Assembly (NCBI GenBank): GCA_030524765.1
Contig: JAUNGA010000011.1
Span: 1 to 44,047 of the forward strand
Direction: 5' to 3'
DNA from: Bacteroidales bacterium
GTDB taxonomy: Bacteria > Bacteroidota > Bacteroidia > Bacteroidales > Muribaculaceae
Length of the DNA stretch: 44,047 nucleotides
Every line of letters begins with the position of its first letter. The stretch's first letter is position 1. The position numbers and the translations under genes are program-made. Shown piece after piece: positions 34,968 to 42,701 of the stretch. Below the pieces are notes generated by a model. It worked only from the letters and a program-made list of their open reading frames with translations, was not told where the DNA came from and searched no databases.

Positions 34968-35962
34968 GATACATACTATACCTGTTGGCGGCAGTCCTCC
35001 TTACCGGCTGCTATGAGGATTTCGATCCTGAGATAGACACCAAGCCTGTATTGTGCCTGAACTCGCTTATCACGGCCGGGGAACCGATCGATGTAAAGGT
35101 CTCGCACACATGGATGTTCAATGACGAGAAAAGCGTGAACGACCATAAAGTGAGTGATGCCAGTGTCACCATACTTGCCAACGAGAAGATTGTGGGAAAC
35201 GACTATCTTCCCAAGGAGGGTGATAAGATACGCATCATGGCGGAGAGCCCGACTTACGGAGAAGCTGTCGCGGAGGTGGTGGTGCCATACGCCACTCCGA
35301 TAGGAAAAGTGAGATTCACGCCCGTGGTCACAAATATATGGAAAGGTGACGAGGATTTTTTCCATTACCGGATGCTTGCCGACATCACGTTCAATCTCAA
35401 TATCGAGATGGATGTTAACGATCCTGCCGGGACGAACAATTACTATCAATTCGAATATGATTGGTTTAGTGGAGCATGGTGTGAAGATTCGGACGATAAT
35501 CTTGAAGCATCTCGTCTTGATCCGTTTACAATAGGCACATTTGAATACGATGCCGAACCGATATTCAAGGAGCATGTGGGAGTATTCGAGACTGTGATGG
35601 GTAACGGAGAAGATACGGATTTTGTGTTTTTCTCCGACCGCCAGTTTCCCGGCAGGACTTATACCCTGCACCTGAACTTCACCAACAATACATTCAACAT
35701 CAAGAATGAGACTTATGATGAATCTCTGCTTGAATGTGGAGTGACACTATATCTGACCACAGTTTCGGAAAGCTACTATAACTGGGCGGTGTATAAATGG
35801 AATGTCGATGAAGGTATAACCGGCGACTTGTCCGACATCGGGCTTGCTGAATCCAAATGGGGCTACAGCAATGTATCGACAGGGGCAGGTGTTGTGGCAG
35901 CTCAAGCCTCGACAAAATATATCGTCGATTTGAAAGAATTTCTTAAAAACGCCATAAAATGA
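34955..35962 (+). CDS. DUF4249 lipoprotein, receptor partner
   Basis: The 335-residue lipoprotein has lipobox LLTGC near residue 19, then the DUF4249 start EIDTKPVLCLNSLITAGEPIDVKVSHTW in part, and a beta-rich body. DUF4249 proteins commonly follow STN/TonB receptors in Bacteroidetes and are assumed to be surface partners in ligand capture, by analogy with SusD-like proteins; this is not proven. It overlaps the receptor gene and, by ATGA, the next lipoprotein gene. Confidence 0.82.
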   Translation: MAILRYILYLLAAVLLTGCYEDFDPEIDTKPVLCLNSLITAGEPIDVKVSHTWMFNDEKSVNDHKVSDASVTILANEKIVGNDYLPKEGDKIRIMAESPTYGEAVAEVVVPYATPIGKVRFTPVVTNIWKGDEDFFHYRMLADITFNLNIEMDVNDPAGTNNYYQFEYDWFSGAWCEDSDDNLEASRLDPFTIGTFEYDAEPIFKEHVGVFETVMGNGEDTDFVFFSDRQFPGRTYTLHLNFTNNTFNIKNETYDESLLECGVTLYLTTVSESYYNWAVYKWNVDEGITGDLSDIGLAESKWGYSNVSTGAGVVAAQASTKYIVDLKEFLKNAIK

Positions 35963-36375
35963 ACGTAATCAAATATTGGTTCATCCCATTTGTCTTAATG
36001 GCAATGTCGGCAACATTCACGTCTTGCGAAAGTATAGACGGCCCGGAACCTCCACGTTTCCCAACCCGGATGATAATACATCTTGAATATATAGGATTGG
36101 AAGATTTCAAGGGGGAATTATCTCGGATAGCAATATTCATCACAGATGAAAACGGCAATTTCATTGAACGTCATGCCAATGAGATTACGGAATCCTGGCT
36201 TATTGCTGATGTCGAGCCGGGCAGATATATCGTAAGTGCCGAATATATCGAATCTGAAGCCAATATTGATAACATAATCCTTGGCCGCGCTCAGGTAGAA
36301 ATAAATGAATATCAGACCCTTGACATTCCGTTAACAATAGAACTTAATAAAATTCAATCACAAAACAACAAATAA
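35959..36375 (+). CDS. Small lipoprotein, weakly Mfa2/FimB-like
   Basis: The 138-residue lipoprotein has a signal peptide ending TFTSC (cysteine about 23). The mature part includes MIIHLEYIGLEDFKGELSRI, AIFITDENGNFIERH and VEPGRYIVSAEYIES, a strand order like the first domain of Mfa2/FimB fimbrial anchor proteins, but it is much shorter and the resemblance is weak. Position suggests an accessory surface protein of the receptor unit. Overlaps the DUF4249 gene by four bases. Confidence 0.75.
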   Translation: MNVIKYWFIPFVLMAMSATFTSCESIDGPEPPRFPTRMIIHLEYIGLEDFKGELSRIAIFITDENGNFIERHANEITESWLIADVEPGRYIVSAEYIESEANIDNIILGRAQVEINEYQTLDIPLTIELNKIQSQNNK

Positions 36376-36376
36376 C

Positions 36377-36820
36377 ATGAACAGGATTCTTTTAATCGCG
36401 GCCGTAATTATTTCGGCCCTCTCATTCGCTTCATGCAGCGATGATGCTCCCTCACAGTTGATATGGGAGTTCGCAAACTACGACAACAAAGAGATAACCG
36501 CTGTCTACGCTCCGGATTATGTAAATCAGGTGCAGATCGTGGCAAAACCCGATTACAGCGGTAATATAACGCTCAAGTGTACCAATTACACGTCCTTGTC
36601 ATTCAAAGCCAACAACGCAGACGGCTCTTTTAAGAGCATATCGACCGGCTGCACTGTCACCAAAGTCAACGACAATACTTTGAAAATATCTTTCTCCCCG
36701 ATTGAAGATGCCGGGGCGGAGGGCGTCTATGACACTTTCTATGTGGAAGGAATCAGCGGCAAAAACATGAACTCTACCAATATCTCTATTGGAAGGATCA
36801 GTAATGAAAAGCAAAACTGA
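36377..36820 (+). CDS. Small lipoprotein of unknown function
   Basis: The 147-residue lipoprotein has signal peptide and lipobox FASC (cysteine about 20). The mature part is beta-rich with no family I recognise (for example VQIVAKPDYSGNITLKCTNY and KSISTGCTVTKVNDNTLKIS). It starts one base after the preceding stop and overlaps the following small lipoprotein gene by 17 bases. Confidence 0.75.
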   Translation: MNRILLIAAVIISALSFASCSDDAPSQLIWEFANYDNKEITAVYAPDYVNQVQIVAKPDYSGNITLKCTNYTSLSFKANNADGSFKSISTGCTVTKVNDNTLKISFSPIEDAGAEGVYDTFYVEGISGKNMNSTNISIGRISNEKQN

Positions 36821-36947
36821 AACGGCAGTCAGGATTCTCACTATCATCTCGGTTCTGTTGGTGACATCCTCTTGCGCGACAGTGCGTCTGGATCCATCCG
36901 ACAGAGCCGAGCAGGTGACTGTAACATTCGACAAAACAATAAAATAG
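36804..36947 (+). CDS. Very small lipoprotein (47 aa)
   Basis: The reading frame starting at ATG 36804 encodes a positively charged start (MKSKTETAVR), a hydrophobic core ILTIISVLLVTSSC with a lipobox cysteine at residue 26, and a 21-residue polar tail (ATVRLDPSDRAEQVTVTFDK and two more) before TAG. The mature protein would be about 22 residues. The consistent export signal and overlap with the upstream gene support a real gene; it could be a lysis-protein-like or spacer lipopeptide, or a gene remnant. Confidence 0.6.
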   Translation: MKSKTETAVRILTIISVLLVTSSCATVRLDPSDRAEQVTVTFDKTIK

Positions 36948-36959
36948 CGATATAAAATA

Positions 36960-37468
36960 ATGAAAAATTCCTTTTTAGGGATAAGCATCATGACGCTTAT
37001 CTCAGTCCTCTTATTGTCTTCCTGCAAGAGGATTATACCCCGATCCAGACAAATTCAAAATCTTGTACCATAGAGATTGAATGTCTTGGAGCGTCAGGAG
37101 AAAATCTGCTCACAGAAAAGTCTTTTATCGACAAAATAAAGATAGAAGGAGACAACTCACACAGCAATATGAAATTCTCAATCAGCAACAACCGCCTATG
37201 CTTTGAGGCCGACTTGCCGGACCAGAACGATATGAAGTGGTCGAAAGACCGTCGTGAAGCAACCGGCATATCTAAAATGACGGTCAATTTCGGCAAACAG
37301 AAAGCATCTCTGAAATGCTTTCTGAAATACACAGCAAACAGACCACCGGCTGCGGCGGGCGGCACTCTCGTTTGTGAACAGGTCGAATATTCAAATCAGA
37401 TATATACTCGGAGTGGCAATGCCATAAGATTCGTAATCTATTTTACCAAAAACGGCAAAATCAACTAA
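36960..37468 (+). pseudogene. Lipoprotein gene broken by a frameshift after the lipobox
   Basis: ATG 36960 starts MKNSFLGISIMTLISVLLLSSC, an excellent lipoprotein signal, but this frame ends at TAG 37071 after 37 residues. A second frame, open from 36959 through 37465 with TAA at 37466, continues with a plausible mature domain (YTPIQTNSKSCTIEIECLG, later MKFSISNNRLCFEADLP and RFVIYFTKNGKIN). Inserting one base between about 37025 and 37070, for example in the GG or CCCC run, joins them into a protein of about 170 residues. A single-base deletion or sequencing error are both possible. Confidence 0.75.
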
Positions 37469-37512
37469 TCCCAGGTAACCGTGAACGTTAATAACCGATA
37501 CATTCACACACT

Positions 37513-38853
37513 ATGAAAAAATTTCTCTTTTTTCTCACTGTCATCATGGCGATGATCGGCATACAATCGTGCGGTAATGAGGAAGAACAATTTCGACTAA
37601 TTGAATTAGAAACGACAGGAGTATCATTGAAATTGCAGAATAATGCAGTTTCATTATATGGAGAAATTCCTTCCGCTGAAAATGAACTGACATTTGTTGC
37701 GACAGGCGAAAATGCAAATTTAGGTTTTCTTTCTGATTTTCAAATTGGAAATGAATTTTATTATTTCAATAAAGAAGAGTATGAAAGTTCAAACCAGAGC
37801 GTAGCAGTTTCGGGGGAATGGGGTCATATTGAACTGATTAAACCGGACCCATATACAACAAAGGTCATCATATCAGAAAACAAAACATCCTCTGACCGCG
37901 AATTTATCCTTAGATTTGGAAGTGTATATACAACAGCGCTGGTGACAATAATCCAGAAAGGAGCCGTCGTAGATAATCCTAAAGACGATGTCAAATGGGA
38001 TAACATCGTTTGCAACCAACTGTCGGCAAACGAGATTTTTATAGGTAGCCAATATCTTGGTATCCAGAATTGGGATTGTGCCGGCAATCCTCCCCGGATT
38101 TACCCATCAGCGGTTTTTCCTGAGACAACTTTTGCAAAGTCTTTTGACAAAGAAATAATGTATGAAAAGAATCCGATATCAGTTTATACAGATTTCAGCA
38201 ATCCTTTCATCTCAACGATAAACAATCCCTCAGGAGTCAATTATCAGCAATTTCTGAAAAAACTATTGGATTCTGAAGAATACGCGTCCAACAAACATCC
38301 ACGTTTGCATCTGTTTAGGATGTGTGATATCGGTACTTATAAAAATATTGCGACTGTCTTTAAGGACAACAGAGCCCTTGCCAATACCTTGCAGGATATA
38401 ATTCACCAAAAGATCAAAACCGAAGATTTAAAAAATTGGATAGTTGGAGAGATCGTATTCAGAGGATTCTCCGTTACAATGGACTCTCCGGGAATGTCCG
38501 GATTGTTTAAGGACAGCAACATAAAGACAAAGGGTATGGTATATGTGAAGAGTATGACATACGGAGCTACGGCCTATTTTATAATTGGCAGCAATCTCTC
38601 TTATGATGAATTAAAAAACGTCATTTCATCATCGTCCCTTTTTGAAGACGCCTCAACAAGACTGTCTAAATCATCGATTATTCTCATCTCAAATTCATCT
38701 CAGGGTCAGAATGCGACTCTTTCTACATCTTTTGAAGTTCTTAATACATTTATGAGAGAACCATATTCGACAGGCGACTATGGTTATCCAATATATTGCA
38801 CAGGCTGTTATGTCGATGATAACTCATTCGTTCATGTCAATACCGATTATTGA
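37513..38853 (+). CDS. Lipoprotein with cytolysin-like (thiol-activated/CDC family) C-terminal part
   Basis: The 446-residue lipoprotein has signal MKKFLFFLTVIMAMIGIQSC (cysteine 20), a beta-sandwich, BACON-like region (about 25-155), then about 285 residues resembling domains 1-3 of cholesterol-dependent cytolysins. Residues 342-356 MVYVKSMTYGATAYF resemble the conserved YVSSVxYGRxVYxK strand of pneumolysin-type toxins, and the end (424-446, GYPIYCTGCYVDD then NSFVHVNTDY) resembles the GLPISYTTxFLRDN...STDY that closes domain 1. The membrane-binding domain 4 with its tryptophan-rich loop is absent. Pore formation is unproven. The gene is conspicuously AT-rich, suggesting transfer. Confidence 0.6.
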   Translation: MKKFLFFLTVIMAMIGIQSCGNEEEQFRLIELETTGVSLKLQNNAVSLYGEIPSAENELTFVATGENANLGFLSDFQIGNEFYYFNKEEYESSNQSVAVSGEWGHIELIKPDPYTTKVIISENKTSSDREFILRFGSVYTTALVTIIQKGAVVDNPKDDVKWDNIVCNQLSANEIFIGSQYLGIQNWDCAGNPPRIYPSAVFPETTFAKSFDKEIMYEKNPISVYTDFSNPFISTINNPSGVNYQQFLKKLLDSEEYASNKHPRLHLFRMCDIGTYKNIATVFKDNRALANTLQDIIHQKIKTEDLKNWIVGEIVFRGFSVTMDSPGMSGLFKDSNIKTKGMVYVKSMTYGATAYFIIGSNLSYDELKNVISSSSLFEDASTRLSKSSIILISNSSQGQNATLSTSFEVLNTFMREPYSTGDYGYPIYCTGCYVDDNSFVHVNTDY

Positions 38854-38965
38854 CAGTCCTTCTAAACTATGGCCCAAAGATATGAAATAGTCGGCTCTTG
38901 TTTTCTTTTCAATAACAATCGCAGCGAACTATCGCTTAACTTATACGAATATCTGAAAAAGAGGG

Positions 38966-39003
38966 AAAACCCTGACAATCTACGCGTCGATTGTCAGGGT
39001 TTT
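38966..39003. terminator. Bidirectional terminator between the lipoprotein cassette and tRNA-Arg
   Basis: AAAACCCTGACAATC (38966-38980) and GATTGTCAGGGTTTT (38989-39003) are perfect 15-base complements around an eight-base loop. Leftward transcripts meet a further T-rich stretch (CCCTCTTTTTC) after the stem, so it terminates the tRNA well; rightward it ends the cassette. Confidence 0.85.
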
Positions 39004-39016
39004 CATCCATATAGCG

Positions 39017-39090
39017 TGATTCCGTTGGGATTCGAACCCAAGACCCACAGCTTAGAAGGCTGTTGCTCTATCCAGCTGAGCTACGGAACC
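39017..39090 (-). tRNA. tRNA-Arg (anticodon TCT)
   Basis: The 74-base minus-strand gene folds as a cloverleaf: acceptor GGTTCCG/CGGAATC, D arm GCTC...GAGC, anticodon stem ACAGC/GCTGT with loop CTTCTAA (anticodon TCT at 39054-39056), and T arm TTGGG-TTCGAAT-CCCAA. Discriminator base is A; CCA is not encoded. It reads AGA codons. Confidence 0.97.
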
Positions 39091-39112
39091 GATAGAGAGA
39101 TTTTTCGGAATG

Positions 39113-39143
39113 CAAAGTTACACGTTTTGCAGCGTTTATGCAA
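39113..39143 (-). promoter_or_regulatory. Promoter of tRNA-Arg
   Basis: On the minus strand TTG (39143-39141), 20 bases, then TAACTTTG (39120-39113), 23 bases before the mature tRNA 5' end. Confidence 0.7.
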
Positions 39144-39184
39144 GTGTCAGATGCAGGTTTTACTGTTTTTAGAGCCAAATTATG

Positions 39185-39192
39185 TATCTTTG
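39185..39192 (+). promoter_or_regulatory. -7 element of the DUF4491 gene
   Basis: TATCTTTG fits TAnnTTTG, 39 bases before the ATG at 39232. The -33 region is T-rich (CTGTTTTT) but has no clear TTG. Confidence 0.55.
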
Positions 39193-39231
39193 CACTGCGG
39201 ATAAGCCTATCATATCTCCGCATAAAGCTTT

Positions 39232-39546
39232 ATGATTACCGATTTCTTATCTCAATATCATGTGCTGGGGCTTGCCATCGGCCTGTGCACATTTCTCGTC
39301 ATCGGCATCTTTCACCCTGTGGTGATTAAATGCGAATACCATTTCGGCGTTGGGTGCCGTTGGTGGTTTGTGGTGCTCGGCATAGCCATGTGCGCGGTAT
39401 CGGTCGTGGTGGCAGATGTGTTCTGGTCGACTTTAGCCGGCGTTGTGGCTTTCTCGTCATTCTGGACTGTACGTGAAATTGTCGACCAACGCGAGCGCGT
39501 GCGCAAAGGCTGGTTTCCACGCAATCCCAAGCGCAATTACGATTGA
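39232..39546 (+). CDS. DUF4491-family small membrane protein
   Basis: The 104-residue protein has three hydrophobic segments (about 10-29, 43-60, 66-78), the family-typical IGIFHPVVIKCEYHFGVGCRW near the first loop, and the tail GWFPRNPKRNYD. DUF4491 members are about 100 residues, restricted mainly to Bacteroidetes, and of unknown function. It has its own promoter and converges with the glycosyltransferase gene, three bases apart, with no terminator visible between them. Confidence 0.8.
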   Translation: MITDFLSQYHVLGLAIGLCTFLVIGIFHPVVIKCEYHFGVGCRWWFVVLGIAMCAVSVVVADVFWSTLAGVVAFSSFWTVREIVDQRERVRKGWFPRNPKRNYD

Positions 39547-39549
39547 ATC

Positions 39550-41157
39550 TCAGCGCTTTTTGATTGCCATAAGCGCCGGACCGCGTGTGTCGGCCAGACG
39601 TGGCGTGAGCAACGTCAGTTTGTAGTCGGGTGACAACCCTACGGTGTCGGCGCGGTTGGCAAATATGAGTATAGTGCCACGCGGAGCCTTGGCCGCCTCG
39701 GCGGCATGCTCGATGCGTTCCATACGGTCGCCCAGATAGTAATTGAGCGAGTAGGTCGGCGCTGACTCGGGTCGGCCGACTGTGTAGATTTTGCCATGAG
39801 GGCCGGCCAACGACCGCACCACTTCGGCTGTCTCGATATCGCTTTGGGGGTTAAGTGCCGCAGGCATTACCGCGCCGCCATAGCATACGAGCATCGCCCA
39901 CGCGATCATGACAGCACCGCCTATGCCGCCTCGCGGGTGAGCCTGTATCATCCACCCGATCGACGCTATCACAGGCACAGCCAGCAACGGCCATACCCAC
40001 CATCCGACAGACGTGAACGAAAACCCGCCAAGTGGCACCCATATCGTGGCCACGACCACCGCCGGGGCCGCTATGGCAAGTATCGACAGCACCCGTGTGA
40101 AGGCATTGTTGATGCGCGTCTCTACAAGACTCTCAGCCATTGACGCCACAGCGTAAGCCATAAACGGATACGCCGGCAACAGATATACACTGCGCTTGCT
40201 CGACGGGAAGCAATAGAATCCGATCACTACTATAATGGCCGTGACAGACAGCATGCCCGCAGGCTTGAATGGCTGCTGTATCAACCGGCGCAAAGCGCCC
40301 GACGCCATCAGCACGAGCAGAGTCCATGGCAACATGCCCACGATGACGGTGATAAAATTATACCAGAATGGCTTGAGATGGCTTCCATAACTCATAGTGC
40401 CTGTGAGCCGGCCGAAATTTTCCTCCCACGCAAGCTCGACAAAACGGCTGCCACCCTCGAGCCACGCACTGTAATACCATATTGCCGGCACGATGCACGA
40501 TGCGAAACACAGCGCCGCCATGCGTCCGAGAGTCGGGAAGAACCGATCGCCCCGGAATACGAAGTAGAATCCCATGACCAGACACGGCAGGAATGCCCCT
40601 ATGGGTCCCTTGGTCAGCACGGCACACGTAAGCAATACTGTTGCAATGAGATAACGCCAGAAATTATCCTGTCCCTTATGTTGTCTGACCTCGAACAGCA
40701 CATACATTGCGCCGACCATGCAGGCAGTCAGCACCATATCCACACGGCAGGCCATCGCGGCACGATATACCTCGATAGAGGTGGCTGTGATCAATGCCAT
40801 GAACAGTGCAAATTGTTCGCCACGGATCTTACGTACCCACACATAACCGCCGAATATCATGCCTATGGCTGCCAAAGCCGACGGCAGGCGCGATATATAT
40901 TCATTGACCTCACCACCATTGAACACCCATGCCAGGCATGCTATTATCCATGCCAGGAACGGGGGCTTGTAGGGGATGTCGCTGCCGCATGTGACGGGCA
41001 GTATCCAATCACCCGACTCAAGCATCGACATGGCGACAATGGCCTCGCGTGGCTCGCCCTTGCTGTAAAATAGCGTTTCGCCCAGCCACGGAAGCCACAG
41101 CAGGCAGAGAGCGACAAAGAGCACGAAGCCCGAGCTGAAATATATCGCGCGTTTCAT
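39550..41157 (-). CDS. GT39/ArnT-like membrane glycosyltransferase
   Basis: The 535-residue protein has about a dozen hydrophobic segments and the front-end pattern of ArnT/PMT-type enzymes: an acidic-basic pair in YSKGEPREAIVAMSML after the first helix, then DIPYKPPFLAWIIACLAW, and RVDMVLTACMVG. Such enzymes transfer a sugar from a polyprenyl-phosphate carrier to lipid A or another extracytoplasmic acceptor. The soluble C-terminal domain (about 440-535) is short. The acceptor is unknown. ATG 41157 (MKRAIYFSS) is chosen because the extension to 41199 would cover the promoter. Confidence 0.82.
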   Translation of the reverse strand: MKRAIYFSSGFVLFVALCLLWLPWLGETLFYSKGEPREAIVAMSMLESGDWILPVTCGSDIPYKPPFLAWIIACLAWVFNGGEVNEYISRLPSALAAIGMIFGGYVWVRKIRGEQFALFMALITATSIEVYRAAMACRVDMVLTACMVGAMYVLFEVRQHKGQDNFWRYLIATVLLTCAVLTKGPIGAFLPCLVMGFYFVFRGDRFFPTLGRMAALCFASCIVPAIWYYSAWLEGGSRFVELAWEENFGRLTGTMSYGSHLKPFWYNFITVIVGMLPWTLLVLMASGALRRLIQQPFKPAGMLSVTAIIVVIGFYCFPSSKRSVYLLPAYPFMAYAVASMAESLVETRINNAFTRVLSILAIAAPAVVVATIWVPLGGFSFTSVGWWVWPLLAVPVIASIGWMIQAHPRGGIGGAVMIAWAMLVCYGGAVMPAALNPQSDIETAEVVRSLAGPHGKIYTVGRPESAPTYSLNYYLGDRMERIEHAAEAAKAPRGTILIFANRADTVGLSPDYKLTLLTPRLADTRGPALMAIKKR

Positions 41158-41178
41158 AATGTGACAGTTGTTGATGCA

Positions 41179-41210
41179 CAAAGGTAAGGATAATGGCATT
41201 ATCTGCCAAA
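41179..41210 (-). promoter_or_regulatory. Promoter of the glycosyltransferase gene
   Basis: On the minus strand TTTG (41210-41207), 20 bases, then TACCTTTG (41186-41179), 22 bases before the ATG at 41157. Confidence 0.75.
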
Positions 41211-41219
41211 TCCTTACCT
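41182..41219. repeat. Perfect 10-bp inverted repeat over the glycosyltransferase promoter
   Basis: AGGTAAGGAT (41182-41191) is the exact complement of ATCCTTACCT (41210-41219). The arms cover both promoter elements, so it could be an operator, or a weak terminator of the malic enzyme gene that ends at 41232. Confidence 0.6.
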
Positions 41220-41231
41220 GCTATAATAATG

Positions 41232-42569
41232 TTAAAGCGGATGTTCGTCGCAGGCGGTCTGCGAGTGTATCAGATAGTTGATCAGAGCGTCGTTGGCGCA
41301 CATGATAGCCTCGAGACCGCGGCCATATGCATCGAAGTCGTCGATATGGTGCTTGGCTACGCCCGATTCCTCGGCCGCACGTATGACTGCAGGAGCGACC
41401 GTAGTAAGCAATCGTTTGTCGAACGGTTTGGGCAGAATATACTCGCGGCCGAATCTCAGATTCTGCAGTCCGTAGGCTTGAGCGAGGTCCTCAGGCACAG
41501 GCTCGTGGGCCAGAGCAGCGATTGCCGTAGCGGCGGCAATTTTCATCGGCTCGTTGATTGTGGTCGCCCGGCAATCGATCGCACCGCGGAACATATAGGG
41601 GAAACCAAGCACATTGTTGATCTGATTGGGGTAATCAGAACGGCCGGTCGCAAAGATCAGGTCGGTGCGGGCGGCAAGCGCCTCCTCATAAGTAATTTCG
41701 GGATCGGGATTGGCAAGGGCAAACACCACCGGACGCGGAGCCATCGAGCGCAGCATGTCGCGTGTGAGCACATTGGCGACAGACAGGCCGACGAAAACAT
41801 CTGCGCCAACAAGAGCATCGGCAAGAGTCTCCACATCCTCGCGGTCGGTGGCAAAGTCGAGCTTATAGCGGTTGAGATCTTTGCGACGTTTGCTGATCAC
41901 ACCGCGGCTGTCACACATCACGATATTCTCGCGACGCACACCCATGGCCATATACAGCCGTGTGCAGGCCATGGCAGCGGCACCTGCGCCGTTGACCACC
42001 AGTCGTATACTGTCGATTTTCTTATCCTGAATCTCGAGGGCATTGAGCAGTCCGGCAGCCGATATGATGGCCGTGCCGTGCTGGTCGTCGTGCATCACCG
42101 GGATGTCGCACACTTCCTTGAGACGATCCTCGATCTCGAAGCATTCGGGAGCCTTGATGTCTTCGAGATTGATACCGCCGAATGTCGCTGTCATGCTTCT
42201 GACCGTCTCGACGAATCTGGCGGGATCGGTCTCGTCGATTTCGATATCAAAAGCATCAAGACCGGCAAATATCTTGAAAAGCAGAGCCTTGCCTTCCATC
42301 ACGGGCTTTGCAGCCTTAGGACCGATATTGCCCAGACCGAGTACGGCTGTACCGTTTGAGATCACCGCGACAAGATTGCCACGATTGGTGTAAAGGTATG
42401 AGTCGTCGGGATTATCCTTTATCTCGAGGCACGGATATGCCACACCCGGCGAATATGCCAACGCCAGGTCTTCAGGGGTGCTATAGGGTTTGGTTGGTAC
42501 GACCTCAATCTTACCGGGAACCGGGTAGCGGTGATAGTCGAGAGCGCTCTCTTTAGTAACTTTCATCAT
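41232..42569 (-). CDS. maeB: NADP-type malic enzyme, short form without phosphotransacetylase domain
   Basis: The 445-residue enzyme decarboxylates malate to pyruvate with reduction of NAD(P). It has the N-terminal malic domain ([57 protein letters not shown]) and the Rossmann domain ([58 protein letters not shown]). Many MaeB proteins are about 760 residues with a C-terminal phosphotransacetylase-like regulatory domain; here a stop follows the malic part. ATG ATG at 42569/42566 are the likely starts; upstream in-frame codons reach into the divergent promoter region. Confidence 0.92.
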   Translation of the reverse strand: MMKVTKESALDYHRYPVPGKIEVVPTKPYSTPEDLALAYSPGVAYPCLEIKDNPDDSYLYTNRGNLVAVISNGTAVLGLGNIGPKAAKPVMEGKALLFKIFAGLDAFDIEIDETDPARFVETVRSMTATFGGINLEDIKAPECFEIEDRLKEVCDIPVMHDDQHGTAIISAAGLLNALEIQDKKIDSIRLVVNGAGAAAMACTRLYMAMGVRRENIVMCDSRGVISKRRKDLNRYKLDFATDREDVETLADALVGADVFVGLSVANVLTRDMLRSMAPRPVVFALANPDPEITYEEALAARTDLIFATGRSDYPNQINNVLGFPYMFRGAIDCRATTINEPMKIAAATAIAALAHEPVPEDLAQAYGLQNLRFGREYILPKPFDKRLLTTVAPAVIRAAEESGVAKHHIDDFDAYGRGLEAIMCANDALINYLIHSQTACDEHPL

Positions 42570-42672
42570 AGCGAAACGATTTTTAAAATTAACAATGCCC
42601 GCGCCCTTTTGGTTTTGCGGGCCGATAGACATATTTACAACTTTTTTTCAACGTATCTAACCGAAAAAATAT

Positions 42673-42680
42673 TATCTTTG
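42673..42680 (+). promoter_or_regulatory. -7 element of ilvA
   Basis: TATCTTTG fits TAnnTTTG, 21 bases before the ATG at 42702. A T-run (42642-42649) sits near the expected -33 position. Confidence 0.6.
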
Positions 42681-42701
42681 CGTATCAAAACTTTTTAACA
42701 T

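Noticed and set aside
37025-37070. Programmed -1 frameshift as the explanation for the split lipoprotein
   Set aside because: No heptameric slippery sequence or downstream pseudoknot is evident; a mutation or sequencing error is simpler.
38869-39204. 111-residue plus-strand reading frame
   Set aside because: It runs through the bidirectional terminator and antisense across tRNA-Arg; it contains no recognisable domain.
41193-42359. 388-residue plus-strand reading frame
   Set aside because: Antisense shadow of the malic enzyme gene, in GC-rich sequence where long antisense frames are common; no family features.
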